A stretch of DNA of 64,000 nt from Gamsiella multidivaricata (GCF_025024155.1 NW_026251724.1:372001-436000); one strand, 5' to 3'; counted from the stretch's first letter, positions 30,267 through 42,316 are shown. Made by a program: numbers and translations. Notes: generated by a model from the sequence alone, not told the origin.

Positions 30267-32534
30267 ATGGCCGATATCGAACCCGTCGCTCTTTCTCAGA
30301 ACAAGCAGCAGGAGGAGGCACAGCTGGAGCAGCCAGGTCAACAGCTGCAGCAGGAAATCACTCAGTCTAGTGAAAACCCCGTCGTCGAAGACCTCGGTCA
30401 TAGTGACAGCTGGGGACAGGATGATGACGAGGACGATTTTGACAGCGATGAGATTGACCTAGAGGACCTTGAGGATGAGCTCAATGACTATGATGGCTGG
30501 GACAATGCCACAGGAGGTACCGCATCGCTTTCGTACTCTACCATTGTGCTCTTGGGACCTTACCACTAGCGCAGAAGATCTCACATGCCTTCGCTCGCCT
30601 CTTACTGTTTTTCGGTGCCGACTAGACTTTACGAAGCAGTATAACCGCCTTCGTCAACAGCTTCAGCCAAACAAATCAACAAATCCGGTAGTCAGTGCAC
30701 CTGCCGCCAACCAACCTCGCAAATCGCCTGCTGCAGCGAAGAAGACTGAGTTGTCTCAGCATAAGGATGACGATGGGGCTATGGCGGGAGATCAGATTGA
30801 AGCTCTCAGCACAAAGTTTGAAGGGAGAATTCATCTTGGAGAGCACAGCGTAACTCCACCTGTGGCAGCAGAGCTCAAGATGGGAAGCAAGAAGGCTGCA
30901 GGAGATAGGTAAGGAGCCCAAAATTCAGATCATCGCCTGCAGTTCTGTCGTATCTATGCCTCGGCTATCGGAGATATCTCCATATAACCCACGACGCTGA
31001 CCGTCTTCTTTCAAACATGTCTCATGTAGGACCAAAAACACAGATAAATCCGACCGCGCGACCTCGGACCAGGTACTGGATCCACGTACTCGCATCATCT
31101 TGTTCAAGATGCTTAACCGAAATGTCATCTACGAGGTCAACGGCTGTATCAGTACAGGAAAGGAGGCATGTTATCACGTGTGATTGCCGTAAAAGTCGTA
31201 CGCTTGTAGATATCCTGTTGAATCTAACTTATGGCCACATTTCTATTTATTCTACTCGAATATAGGCAAACGTATATCATGCCAGGACAGAGAGCGGAGA
31301 ACATCGTGCTATCAAGATTTACAAGACTTCAATTTTGGTGTTCAAGGACCGCGACCGATACGTGTCAGGAGAGTACCGTTTCCGTCACGGATACAACAAG
31401 AGCAACCCTCGCAAGATGGTCAAGATCTGGGCGGAGAAGGAGATGAGAAACCTGAAGCGTCTTTACCAGGCTGGCATCCCCTGTCCTGAGCCACTGGTCC
31501 TTCGCATGCATGTCCTTGTCATGGGATTTCTGGGCGACAAGAATGGCTGGGCGTATCCCCGACTTAAAGATGCACAGGTCGATGAGGACCGATATCCCGC
31601 CCTGTACTTTCAGCTGGTCAAGTACATGCGTATTATATATCAGACTTGCCACCTTGTCCACGCAGATCTGAGCGAGTACAACATCCTCTACCACTCACGC
31701 ACGCTCTACATCATCGACGTGTCCCAGTCTGTGGAGCACGACCACCCTCATGCGTTTAACTTTTTGCGAATGGATATCACGAACGTTTCGGACTACTTCA
31801 GGAAGAAGAGAGTTGCGGTCATGGGTCAAAAGGAGCTCTTTGATTTTATCACGGATGTCAGCATCGAGATGTCCGAGGAGGCCATGGACAACGAACTGGA
31901 GAGGATTCAGAACAACCTTCCTGTGAACGAGACCCAAGCCGAGGCTGACAAACGCATGGTGGACGATGCCGTCTTTGCTCAATCGTATATTCCCCGTCAT
32001 CTTCAGGAGGTCATTGATGTCGAACGAGATGTGCGCAAGGTGCTGGAGGGCGATACCGAGGAATTGCTTTACACAAAGATGACGGGTATCAAGAATGTCG
32101 ACGAGCGGCCCAAGGACGATAAGTCGACCTCACGGACCAAATCTGGTGTCGACGACGAGAATTTAGCATCAAAGCCGAAATCCATCAAATCAAAACTAAA
32201 ACCAACTAAGGAACCCGCACCCACCGAGGCCGCTGGTCTATTAGCAAGTACAAGCACAGAAGCCGGTGACAAGGATAAAGAAAATGACGATGAACAAGAG
32301 GAAGATGAGGAAGATGAGGAAGATGGCAGTGGATCCGAAGACGAGGAAGGCGAATCCGACGACAGCGAGGACGCATTTAGGAAACAGGCGCGCGGCAAGC
32401 GGAACGAGGACAAGGAGGCCAAGAAGGAGCGGAAGCAAAAATCCAAAGAGGAGGCGCGCGAGAAGCGAAAGAACAAGCTTCCGAAGGCGGACAAGAAGCG
32501 CAAGGTCAAATCGACTTCATCTAAAAAGAAGTAG
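30267..32534 (+). CDS. RIO1: Serine/threonine kinase RIO1 (40S ribosome maturation)
   Basis: Four exons (30267-30516, 30626-30908, 31030-31165, 31266-32534) encode 645 residues. After an acidic N-terminus comes the RIO kinase: nucleotide loop STGKEANVYHA, catalytic loop [14 protein letters not shown] and metal-binding [15 protein letters not shown], all intact. The tail after about residue 480 is low complexity: an acidic [22 protein letters not shown] block then a lysine-rich block, as in other fungal Rio1 proteins. Rio1 is a late factor that releases assembly factors from pre-40S particles in the cytoplasm. The third intron (31166-31265) starts GC, not GT: the nucleotide-loop motif STGKE/ANVYH spans it and no GT donor preserves frame. 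Confidence 0.94.
31166..31265 (+). other. GC-AG intron in RIO1
   Basis: The exon ends AAGGAG and the intron begins GCATGT and ends TACTCGAATATAG. The flanking codons join as GKE/ANVY, which is invariant in RIO kinases. The AG|GCATGT donor is near the GC-intron consensus AG|GCAAGT. Confidence 0.8.
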
Positions 32535-33392
32535 TGGGATACATCCCATACACACTCAATAAACCCGCCTGTGCCGAAAGAAGCATATTCAGTATTCATG
32601 GCTGGATCGATGGAACGATTCCACCTTCACGCCTCTTGACCGCGTCAAACGATCCGCAGAAGCCAAGTTTTTTTAGTAAAATGTGGAGAGTCGAGAATTC
32701 TCGATCTGCTCATCCAGCAAAACCAGACATACTAATCGATTAGTGAGGATCAGGTTTCATAAGCTAAATACTTTTCTTTTAACGCCAGGACCCCGGCTTG
32801 CTATGATATCCGGGATCTGAAAAACCCATAATTGGCCGCGCTAAACCTACGCATAGCAGACAATGGTTGAAGCTGTTAAAAAATAAATAAAAATAAAAAA
32901 ATAAAAATAAAAAATAAAAATAGAAAATAAAAAATAATACGATGTTCTTGCAGTTGAAGTTCTGAGGTGATGTACTAAGGCCCGCTATTGCCGCCGAGTT
33001 ACTGAGGTCCAGGACTGCGGAACTCATATCGCTCAATCTGCACTGAGGCTGTTCGCAAAGAAGCTCATCAGGTTACAGGCAGGGGTTTACCCATATGATA
33101 ACGCTGGAGTTGATCCTGGGAATTGCCTGGGATTGAATGCACGACGGCAGTTCATATCTGAAAATGCCCTTCGTAGTTCACGAGGCCGTTCATTTTTACG
33201 TTGAGCGTGCTGAACGTCTGTTGTATTGCTTGAGGTCGCTTCTCATATCTCTGCCTTGCCTTTTGTCGCTCTATATTCTCCCGCGATCGAACTTGACTTT
33301 AGAATGAGAATAAGTCTATTCTTGGGGTCGCCAGAATGTTGCAGCGATTCCATAGATATACAACGGCTCCTCCGGAGCTAGTGCTATTCTAG
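32535..33392. other. Intergenic region with AAATA-type repeat
   Basis: RIO1 3' flank, then an A-rich repeat of AAATAAAAATA units at about 32877-32937. No gene is supported. Short plus-strand frames around 33160-33310 (starting MPFVVHEAVHFYVERAERLL) could be remnants but have no recognisable domain. Confidence 0.45.
32558..32563 (+). terminator. Probable polyadenylation signal of RIO1
   Basis: AATAAA, 24 nt after the RIO1 stop codon. Confidence 0.45.
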
Positions 33393-33920
33393 ATACTAGT
33401 CCTCGATTTGCACGTAAAGCAGGGCAATGTCGCCGCGGTATACATGCGGAGCCAACATCCAGTGGAAGTTGTTGAACTTTGTGCTAGGTAGGCTAGGCGT
33501 CTTTATGACAGACTGGCTCCGATAATGTTTATGGAGGCGACAATAGTGAGGCAGAAGTCCCTTCTGCGCTGACCACAGTGGTTAAGGAGCGTTGTTGGAT
33601 ATGAATGTCATAGGGGGCAGCAAGGATAAAAGCCCTGGTAGAGACACATATCTTTTAGAGCGTCAAAGCAGCGCGCAAGATTTTCGACATATAGTCCATA
33701 GTCCTCATTAAGCAAGATCTGGTTACAAACTCGAAAGACCATCGAAATACTACATCGACATAGAGGGCTCGGTTGATCATAGCACCGGATGGACGACAAC
33801 AAACCCTATAGGATGTCGACGGGTGATCATCTATGAAGAAGAAGTAAGGAGTGAGGCGTGCTAGTTCAGAGTCCAGTCTTGTCTCTTGTTGGCTGATCAT
33901 AACAGCGTGCTGCACAGATG
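33393..33920 (-). pseudogene. Possible decayed coding sequence
   Basis: On the minus strand three successive frames read like one protein: ETRLDSELARLTPYFFFIDD (about 33890-33750), then RVCNQILLNEDYGLYVENLA (about 33740-33660), then KTPSLPSTKFNNFHWMLAPH ending IALLYVQIED* at 33393. The frame changes near 33745 and 33655, and a TAA interrupts near 33589. The changes overlap too tightly for normal introns. I do not recognise the family. Each piece is short enough that chance open frames are a real alternative, so this is a weak call based on amino-acid texture. Confidence 0.3.
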
Positions 33921-34044
33921 TTTTGATAGTATTATTTCAGGCACAGCGTTTCCTGATCAAAAATGAAATGCGGCGGAAAATGACTCGCGAACTTTGTTTT
34001 ATTTTCCATTGAGTACCCTACAAAGCACCAGAGTGCGCCCGCCT

Positions 34045-35730
34045 CTAGTCTTGAGGATGCAATGCCAGACTCCAATCTCCCTTCTTCAGGGCATCGTGCG
34101 CATCTTGGAAAGCCTTCTTGATTGCGACCACGTTCCTTCCTCGCACCATACCTGCCACGTTCCTGCTCGTTTCGAAGGGATCCATCACGCATATGAACTC
34201 GTCCTGCCTAATTTGCTGCTTGCCCTGACCGATAATCTTGGTCGCCGTGGGTCGTGCCCTAATCTGGCCCAGTCTTGAGTTTACCTCCCAGAGTCCATAG
34301 TCGAACGTGCTGCCAAAGTACGAAAGGAAGCCCAAAAGCAGCTCGGATGCCGTGCTCGTATTCATCTTCGCAGCGGCTCTGTGGTTGGACCAATTGTGAT
34401 CGTAAGTGCAGTCGTACCCGTCCACCTTCTTGTAAACCATCCTCCTCGGTAACTGCTGTTGCAGAGCTGGCAGTACTGGCGTCCCGACCGATTGGAGATA
34501 GTTGATCAACATTAGCGTCAGAGCGTAGGAGCTCAAGAAGCCGTTTTTGGCAGATAGGATCCTATGTCCCTTAGCGATCGCCTTCAGTGAAAACCAGATA
34601 GTGCGAACGCGATCATCAATGTTGACATACGTCTTGATCAACTTAGAGTTCTCGATTGCAGCCGCCTGGTTGATGCTAATGTCGCATGGAACGCCGTTCC
34701 AAGGGTCCCAAAACGTCACAATGGGCACCTTTGCGTTCCTAATTACTTGAACTCTTTCGTAACCGATTCTCCAAAGGGCATTCCCCAGACGCTTGACCGT
34801 CAGCCAGTTGCCGGGATCCAGTAGTGTGAGATCCACATCACTGTTCTGTAAGCTCAGGCCGTTGGCAAACGATCCCAAAATGCCTACAGACAGACCGCTA
34901 TCGTCGAGCTCGTCCTGAAGCCCTTGCTGCAGTGTGCCTGAGATGCTAGACACGTCACTGTCCCGTTGCTGGGTACTCATCGTGCTGTTCTCAAGGCTTA
35001 TCATATTAACGTTGATCGCGGCGAGGTTCTCTGTCAACCTTTGTGCCGCCTCTTTCCATTGCCGTTGGATCTCCTGTGCTAGTCTTAGGATCTCCTCTGC
35101 TCGTTGTCGCTCCGCCTCGTCTTTCTGTCGCTGTCGCTCCGCCTGATCTTTCTGTCGTTGCATCTCCTGCTGCCTTTGCTGGTTGCGGCTGAGCTTCGCC
35201 TCATTATGCGCCCTGGTGAACTTTTGAACCGCCGGGTCATCGTCTCGGTGTGGCAGATTCATGGAGGCTCCTCCAGAACCCTTGCTCAGCCAGGTAACCT
35301 CCCTTAAATAGCATATGACTGTGGCAATGTCATCTTGAAAGTCAAAGGGTACGTTTTCGGCATAGTCCCAGAGGAACTGATTGATATCTGATTGTGAAAG
35401 TCCCGGGATCTGGATGACTTCCTGACCGTAGTAGTCCGTTTCGCGGGTGCACCAATGCGGGAACAGGTCATAAAAGTCGGGATCATGGTTGCATTCATCA
35501 ATTAGGTTTCCCACACCGTACTCGGTGTTTAGAGAGTGTCGATAGACATAGATATTGCAAGGGATGGTAAGGTTGTAGTTGTAGTTGCTGCAGAGGTCAG
35601 CAAAGTCGTCCATGGAGCGCGCGAGTTCCTCGAGAGATAGTTCATAACATTCGCCTTCGTCGACCGTCGCCGCGGACTCGAAGAAGATGCACTGAAGCAG
35701 GACCGAGATGTAGTGTTGCCGGTTGGCCAT
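34045..35730 (-). CDS. Cid1/GLD2-type nucleotidyltransferase (poly(A)/poly(U) polymerase), intronless
   Basis: 561 residues from ATG at 35730 (context GCCATGG); an upstream in-frame ATG at 35838 would add 36 residues but has a poorer N-terminus. The catalytic module has GSFANGLSLQNSDVDLTL near residue 285 with two metal Asp (DVD), and the third Asp in PCDISIN near 350. It is followed by the central-domain helices VRTIWFSLKAIAKGHRIL and GFLSSYALTLMLINYLQ, and the PAP-associated part LLLGFLSYFGSTFDYG and CVMDPFETSRNVAG. These enzymes add A or U tails to RNA 3' ends outside canonical polyadenylation. The N-terminal 250 residues are unusual: an acidic aromatic-rich region (DPDFYDLFPHWCTRET), then a Gln/Arg/Glu-rich coiled coil. 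No His insert is visible to decide U versus A preference. Confidence 0.8.
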   Translation of the reverse strand: MANRQHYISVLLQCIFFESAATVDEGECYELSLEELARSMDDFADLCSNYNYNLTIPCNIYVYRHSLNTEYGVGNLIDECNHDPDFYDLFPHWCTRETDYYGQEVIQIPGLSQSDINQFLWDYAENVPFDFQDDIATVICYLREVTWLSKGSGGASMNLPHRDDDPAVQKFTRAHNEAKLSRNQQRQQEMQRQKDQAERQRQKDEAERQRAEEILRLAQEIQRQWKEAAQRLTENLAAINVNMISLENSTMSTQQRDSDVSSISGTLQQGLQDELDDSGLSVGILGSFANGLSLQNSDVDLTLLDPGNWLTVKRLGNALWRIGYERVQVIRNAKVPIVTFWDPWNGVPCDISINQAAAIENSKLIKTYVNIDDRVRTIWFSLKAIAKGHRILSAKNGFLSSYALTLMLINYLQSVGTPVLPALQQQLPRRMVYKKVDGYDCTYDHNWSNHRAAAKMNTSTASELLLGFLSYFGSTFDYGLWEVNSRLGQIRARPTATKIIGQGKQQIRQDEFICVMDPFETSRNVAGMVRGRNVVAIKKAFQDAHDALKKGDWSLALHPQD

Positions 35731-36329
35731 GGCGAATGAATAAGGAATGCCAATCGATCTTGAAGGGGGTGATTGAGGGTGGTATAGGAGAAGCTGAGTT
35801 GAGTTGCTGTGGACAAGCCAAGAGGTGGTCTGTCTCATCCCTATTCTAGACTAGCATCATTGTCAGGATTGCCATGCTTTGAAGATATTCAGCCGAGCAG
35901 CGGTAGACTATCCCATGATTTAAGTAGTACCTTGGAGATACCTTGCAAAGTATATTCAGGAACGCGACATGGGAAGAGTAATTAAGAACAATAGCGAGGA
36001 TGGGACGCCAGGCTTAGACCACCTGAGAAGACAGGAAGAAGGATTGATCAAGGGGTTCAAGATAAGGAAAGACTGCTGTCAGGAAGGGTCCTTTGAGTCG
36101 AGACAAGACACCAGGAGGAGTCTTCGTGCGTTGGGGCAAAATCCATGGCGGCGCAACCATGGGCAATGGTGTGGTGTTTTGGCTCAACTTTAAAGGGAAG
36201 CGGGATATTTATGAATCGACCCACTTTTTTTTTTTTAGACTTCACACACTTTCCCTTCTCTTCTCTTCTCAGTCGCCAACATCCTCTTCACTCTCTCTCT
36301 TCTCAACATCACTGAATTCCCTCCCTGCT
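35731..36329. promoter_or_regulatory. Divergent region, nucleotidyltransferase / TMEM33-like
   Basis: 599 bp between divergent starts. The plus-strand side (36225-36329) has a T-rich run and CTCTTCTCTTCTC leader texture. No gene is seen. Confidence 0.4.
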
Positions 36330-38069
36330 ATGCCTGCCACGCCCTCCACGCCCTCCACGCTAAGCGCCCGTCTGCAAGCCCTCGTCAAGGTAATAAACGA
36401 TACTCCTGAGACTGAACGATAGCGCAAGAAAGTTCCCACGTAGGGCCGATCTTCATTGGACTCGACATGGAAAGAAGGAAGAACCCGCTTTATATCAACC
36501 AGCCTGGAGGATCAGCACTAGCTATTGCCGCCAACGACACTCACATCCCACAGAACGATTGACCTCTCGCTCATTACTGATCGACATGGGAACATGTAGC
36601 ATTGGAGATATGATGGCTGCGGGCATTGCATTACCCGTAGCCTGATCAGACGCTAAACAACGATTTTTATTACATAAGAGGATTTTTATGGTGTTGGATC
36701 AGCATGTCGCCCCAAAAGAGCCCCCAGCATAGACGACATTGGACACTCCATTCGGATATTCAGTTCGCGACCTGAAGGTTGAACAGAAATAACTGGACCA
36801 GGGATGATTTCAAAAGAACCTGGGATGGAATCAGTTGCTCCATTCCTTCTCAACCATTCTGACGATGCATTTACATAACGATTTGTCAAATTGTCTCTGT
36901 AGGGTCCTCAATTCGTCTGGTGGTTGGGCCATCTCACCGTGCTGATCTGTACGGTCTTCTACCTTCCGTACTGGCTCACTTTCAACTACAAGGCCGGATC
37001 GCATTGGTACTCCCGCGCCTTCCTCGGCGCCATCCTCAGCTATGGTGTTGTCGTCTACAAGTCATTCCCCGTAAGTTTCATTTCTCGATGCAAGGCAGTA
37101 ACGTCGAATAGACAGCGCAAGCGCAGGACTGATCGACTACACTACCAACAAACAGGGCGACACCACAGGATCGGTCGCATATTGCGATGAGAATGAAGGC
37201 CCTTTTTTTCCGTTGTGGATCCGTGAATCGTGCTTTATCTCTGATTTGTCCCTAACACTGTGGTTCTTCCTCTACGCCATAGAAATTCAAACTCGAGGCT
37301 CAATTTCTCCAAAGCGTCTTTGTCGAGGAGAATGTCCAGTACTTCTTGATGGCTATTTTCTGGTGGCGATCAACCCCAATGCTTGGTAGGATGTCGCTGG
37401 AAAAAATTCAACTAGCCGCACTCTGGGAAAGCAACTTTCGCGGCCTTCTGACTTAGCCTTGTTTGTTTCATTCCCATTAACTAGCGCCGTTGATCCCCTA
37501 CGTCATTTTCGCCTTCTTCAACGCACTTAACTACACAAGGACCAACCTCATCCCAGCCATCTACCCTGGCTCGTCTGTGGATCTCAAGGCGTCACAGGCT
37601 GCTGGCATCTCGCGTAAGATCCAGGTCTGGACCGAGAAGAATCATTCCAGCGCCATGGTCCTTGTCGCCTATGTCGAAATCATCGGTGTCATGGGCTCTT
37701 CAATCCTCGGCGCTATCACGTAAGTCCGAAAAACGTCTTTCGAGAGGAAGATCTGTGAACTTGTACGAGGCAGACATTTCTAATAATCATTCCTCTTTGG
37801 GGAGGGGTTTTTTTTATATGCATACAAATAGATTCCAATCGTCGTTCCTCGCGCCAATTGTGTATGCTAATTTCTTGCGTTTCCGCTACTTCTTTTCGTT
37901 GCACACGCGTGCTGCGTTCGCAGTACTCCGTGGTCGTGTGGATGCTCACGTTATCGGTAACCCCAAGCTTCCTCCCAAGGCTATTAAAGCCTACGAATTC
38001 ATGCGTGGTGCCATCATCCGCTTTGGTATGGCTGCCGTTCAGCAGCCCGCTGCAGACCGCGCTCAGTAA
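36330..38069 (+). CDS. TMEM33 / POM33-family membrane protein
   Basis: Five exons (36330-36389, 36903-37070, 37283-37385, 37485-37719, 37832-38069) encode 267 residues. The typical family features are QFVWWLGHLTVLICTVFYLP, SRAFLGAILSYGVVVYKS, YFLMAIFWW, PLIPYVIFAFFNALNYTRTNLIP and LAPIVYANFLRFRYFFS, giving several membrane or amphipathic segments with few charges. Fungal members (Pom33/Per33, Tts1) sit in the ER and at nuclear pores and shape curved membrane. Intron 1 is 513 nt, far longer than the others in the gene, and may carry regulatory sequence. A polyadenylation signal lies at 38202. Confidence 0.86.
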
Positions 38070-38379
38070 CCTTCCCCTTCGTAGACCCCCTCTTGGATCG
38101 AAAATAGAATCCATGGACTATTTACTCTTTAACTCCCTTTCTGGAGATGGATATCCTGCATCCAGCCTGCTCTCTTGAGTGGCAGGCAAGTTCGATTATC
38201 AAATAAAGCACCATATTCAGATTCGTATCTCAGCAGATTATTCTCATTAGAAAAAAAAAAAAATAGCTGAGGATGTGCTATGCTAAAGTGAATGATGCGT
38301 GATGGATATGGAAGATTGATAAGATTATGAAGATGATGACGAAAAAAAAAAGGTATTCGTTCAAGACTGTCCGCAGAGT
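38070..38379. other. Convergent intergenic region, TMEM33-like / importin
   Basis: 310 bp of 3' flanks from the two converging genes, with two A-rich runs (38250-38262 and 38341-38351) that on the minus strand could be part of the importin 3' UTR. No gene is seen. Confidence 0.5.
38202..38207 (+). terminator. Probable polyadenylation signal of TMEM33-like gene
   Basis: AATAAA, 133 nt after the stop codon. Confidence 0.35.
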
Positions 38380-41300
38380 TTATGCTTGGGTAGCAGCGGC
38401 CTTGGCTGCGTTAGCGTCTGCAGTCTTGATCAGGTTCATGATAAACTCCTGCTGCTCCGACGTTGTCGCCTTGGTCAGCTCATTGTAAGATGCAAGGTTG
38501 TGCTGTTGCAGTCCCGTGAAAACATTCCGGAAGAGAACATAGGGATCGACTTCATCCAGAGGCGATTCAAAGTAGATCTCCTCCTCCAGCTCGTCGTACT
38601 CAGATTCTTCGTCATCCTCGCGGTCAGCGGGGCGGCTCTTGGATGCCTGCTGGGCCAAATACTCGAGATACTCGTGGCCTTCGTCAAAGACATCCTCTTC
38701 GTCATCAACCCACTCTTCCTCAACACCATCTTCGTCCCCAGCAAGGGCGGCTTCGAGCGCAGTCTGACCTTCATCGTCTTCCTCACCGTCGTCCTCATCG
38801 TCTGATCCAATGTTGTACATCTTTTCCATTTCCTTGCGCTCTAGAAAAGGTGTCAAAAAATCAATCATTGTGGTTAAAAATCTAGCAAAAATTCAACACC
38901 AAAGAATCCTGAGGTAAAAACCGATACAATAGCAGTGATGACTTACTGGCTTGAGCAATGGGAAGTCCCTCAAAGTTGCTCAAAATTCCGTTCAAGACCT
39001 GAGGCCATCCGCTCTGAAGCGCGGCGGGTAGTTGCTCCACGGGGACGCTGAGGATAGAGCAGAGAGCAACAATCGACAGCTTCTTGTCATGAACGCGTGA
39101 GAACTTCTCCAGATTCGTGAACCAGACAGTCAAGAAGCGCTGGGTCCAGCCATTCTCTTCCAAAAGACGCAGTGTTACTGAAGGGTTATAGTACAGGCAG
39201 TTCATCACGACTTCAATCGCTTGGATGCGGAATTCGACAGTTTGGATGCGGTCAGCTGGGCCGAGATACTCAAAAACGAGGCCCAAGATCGGTGCCAAGT
39301 ACTTGTCAACGTGTCCTCTGCAGTTTAGCAACAGTGACTCTGAGAGCTTGCAACCCGAGACACGGTCGTTTTCGCCCAGACGGTCGCTCTTCATGACGGT
39401 CTCTATCATGTCAAAGATCATGTGCTGGACATTCTCATTGGTCGAAACAACATCTTTGCCATATGAGACATAGTTGTCGAGAGATGGAAACATCTCTTCC
39501 ATAAAGTCCAAAGCCGACTCCTTGAAGGTCTTGTAGATCAGCTCAAAGACACCCCACATGTTGGCCGAAATAGCCTTGGCCGAAAACGTGCAGCTGTCGA
39601 TGATCTCAAAGACGCCGTCGAACAAATCGATAAGAGCGTTCTGGAGAGTAAATTGGATCACAGGCAAGAGCGCAATCTCAAGCTGGTTCAAAACCTCAGG
39701 TGTGCTCTCCAAGCTGATGATAAGCGTTCCCATGGTCTTTAAGACGCCCATTGCAGCCATCGTCTTATCCGAAGCCTCGTCAATGGCACTGTCCGAGAGG
39801 TCATCGACTCCATCGGCTCCTTTGGTCATATCCTCACAGATACGCAAGAAAGTATCACGCAACTGTTCACAAAGCTGGACAGCAAAGGGCGCCAAATCCT
39901 GTGCAAATACCTCAACGAATTCGTCCATCACCTCTGCCAGGGTGTCGACATCAATCTGATTGGTCATCGCCAAGAGCTCGTGCATGATAAATTGGAGATG
40001 GGGCTTCATAGCCTCAAGCACTGCCTCGTGGCGAATCATGGGGCGAAGTGCGAGGGCAGCAGTGACCTTGACAGGCAGTTCGTTATCACGCAGGCGATCC
40101 ATCAAACTAGCGAAAGCAATAGCTACATTGTTGGGGTCTGTGAAGTCCAAATCGCTGAACTGATTGATCATCTCACATGCCTACAAGACATCCCGTTGTA
40201 AGGACCAAAGACAGCGAGGTTAGCCTAAGATCGAAAATCTTGTTTGACTGATACAATGCATCGCACAGAAATGAGAGAGACGTACGCGTGCACGGAGGAA
40301 GGGGTACTGGCTCTTGAATTCTGGGAAAACATGGGCGACAAAGACGGGCTCCATCATGGCAGCCAAAGATTTCTAATATTCGACCAAGAGAGAAACCGTA
40401 TCAGTAAATTAGCTCCGCACATCCAGGACCATTCTTTATATTCAAATAGTACCTTTCGCAAAATCAATGGAGCCAGAGCGCCAATCATGACCAAAGCGCC
40501 ATCTTTCTCTCTAGGGTCCTTGGTCTCGGCAGGAGCATCGTTGTACTTTTGAAGGACAGTGTTGGCGAGTGAGAGAACCTGCATGAATGCGTTCTGGCGG
40601 TAGCGGGCCATGGTGGTCATAAAGTTTACAGCAGCGGTCGAGGGGCTGGTAAAATCTTCCAGCTTGTCAATCCTGGAGTGGACGTATTCGACTGGGTCGT
40701 CGACCCAAAGAGCTTCATCTGCAGCAGTAAAGCACAATTGAGGGAAGACAAAATGGGTGACTAAGGTCTCTGAGTGGGGCTTCATGAGCGACCAGATGTT
40801 CTTGTCCTTGACACTAAATCGGTTAAAGTGCAGATAAAAACAGAGAAAATGTTAGTAATCTCCTCAGGGTTTTGCGAAGTATATGCTGGTCAGAATCAAG
40901 GTCATCTTCGATGCCATACCATTCCTCGAAGAAGTTGCCAATGAGGCAGAGGACACGTGGGCTCAACCATGCCTGCTTAGCGACCCAGAGCTCGATCTGC
41001 TTCAAGTAGGCTGAAAGGATGTTGGGGGCAAAGTTTGCGACAAAAGTCTTAGCAAAGGCCTTAAACTTAGACTCCGAAGTCAATGCTGTAGGGTTGCCGT
41101 ATCTGATGTAAAGACGGTTCAGGCACTGGTAAGCCCAGCGCTTAGCCTTCCACCAGGGATGTTTCTCCAATTCCTCAAAATCCGTAGGGAGTCCCTCGGC
41201 TGGCACAGGTTTCTCGACCATCTGAAGGAACAAAGTGCCCCAGGGGACTAGTGAGGCGCTATCTCTCTGACGCTCCGAGAGATCAATCTGGATGGTGTAA

Positions 41301-42316
41301 TGGTAGCACTTGAAGATAATCTTGAGCATTTCTGCTGCCTCGGTACTGTCAGAGCTGATCAGTCCGGCGCCAATTTGCTGGATGGCTGGGAAGAACATAG
41401 CGATAATTTCATCCACTGGCTCACGATCATCAAGCTTGAACCTATGCTCCCGTGGAGTGAGAAACAAAGGTCAGCTACAGATTTGTGATACTAGTATGAA
41501 TTGTTCCAACCGCCCGATGTCCTTTGCTCGAATGTGCGCACTTACTTGTAGACGCGGAGAACTTCCTTCAAGGCAATAAGTCCAACAAATACTGTCTTGG
41601 GATCCTGAGACTGAAGCAAGTTTTGAACAGTGTTGAGATAGCCAGGGAACTTGGCAGGGAAGTCGTTCGACAAGATAGTTCCAAGGACAGTGATCAGCTG
41701 AGTACTAGAAGTGAGAGCCATAGAAAGCCGTTGAGTGTCAGCAAAAAACACAATCCAAGCCCTAGCATTACAAAGTATAACAGGCAAAGCTGCTTACCGA
41801 ATGACTGGAGGAGCAGAAGCCAAGAGCTGAAGAATATTTGCCTTGATGGCATCCTTGTCAGTGTCTGAGATCTTGAGATGGGCAGGGGTAGTCTCTGTCT
41901 CGAACCAATAGCGTCTGACAGCATTCTTGAAGTAGATTGATGCTATTGATAAGTGTGCAGTAATGTACAGACAAGATCAGTGAATAAGATCTGTGCAATC
42001 TCGTTCTTCAATAATAAATGATGCCCTATATCGTACCTGCTTGACGGACGTGGATTTCTGATTCCTGTGCTCCAATGATATGCATTGACTGGAGGAGGGT
42101 GCCCTGGGTGCCCTCCAGCTACAATTGCGCCAGGAAGAGAGAATGGAAATGCAGTGGATAGTGAGTGACAAAGTACAAGTGTTGTAAAAAGAAGCGAGTG
42201 TTCAGTCATGTATGCAAGCATTGTACCTCCTTCAGCTTCAACTCGGCCTGGATGCGAACATTGGGGTCTGGCTGGAATGTGGCCTGGAAGAGCTGGTAAA
42301 GGCCTTGGATGTCCAT
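38380..42316 (-). CDS. NMD5: Importin-7/8-type karyopherin (Nmd5/Kap119)
   Basis: Nine exons (42316-42227, 42118-42037, 41942-41798, 41704-41546, 41441-40920, 40813-40453, 40372-40286, 40180-38947, 38840-38380) encode 1046 residues, matching yeast Nmd5 and human importin-7. The N-terminal YQLFQATFQPDPNVRIQAEL is the importin-beta N-terminal pattern. The body is HEAT-like helices, including EVLRVYKFKLDDREPV, FPQLCFTAADEALWVDDPVEY and GALAPLILRK. Near residue 900 is an acidic run (DDEDDGEEDDEG). Such karyopherins carry cargo into the nucleus in exchange for RanGTP. Every splice keeps frame. The start is only 246 bp from CDC26. Importin-9-type relatives are less likely given the EYVHSRID segment. 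Confidence 0.93.

Noticed and set aside
32069..32599. 176-codon frame antisense to the RIO1 tail
   Set aside because: Ser-repeat translation of the complement of the acidic and lysine-rich tail.
33160..33310. Plus-strand frame starting MPFVVHEAVHFYVERAERLL
   Set aside because: 47 codons, no domain, no splice context; it may be remnant sequence but support is too weak for a feature.
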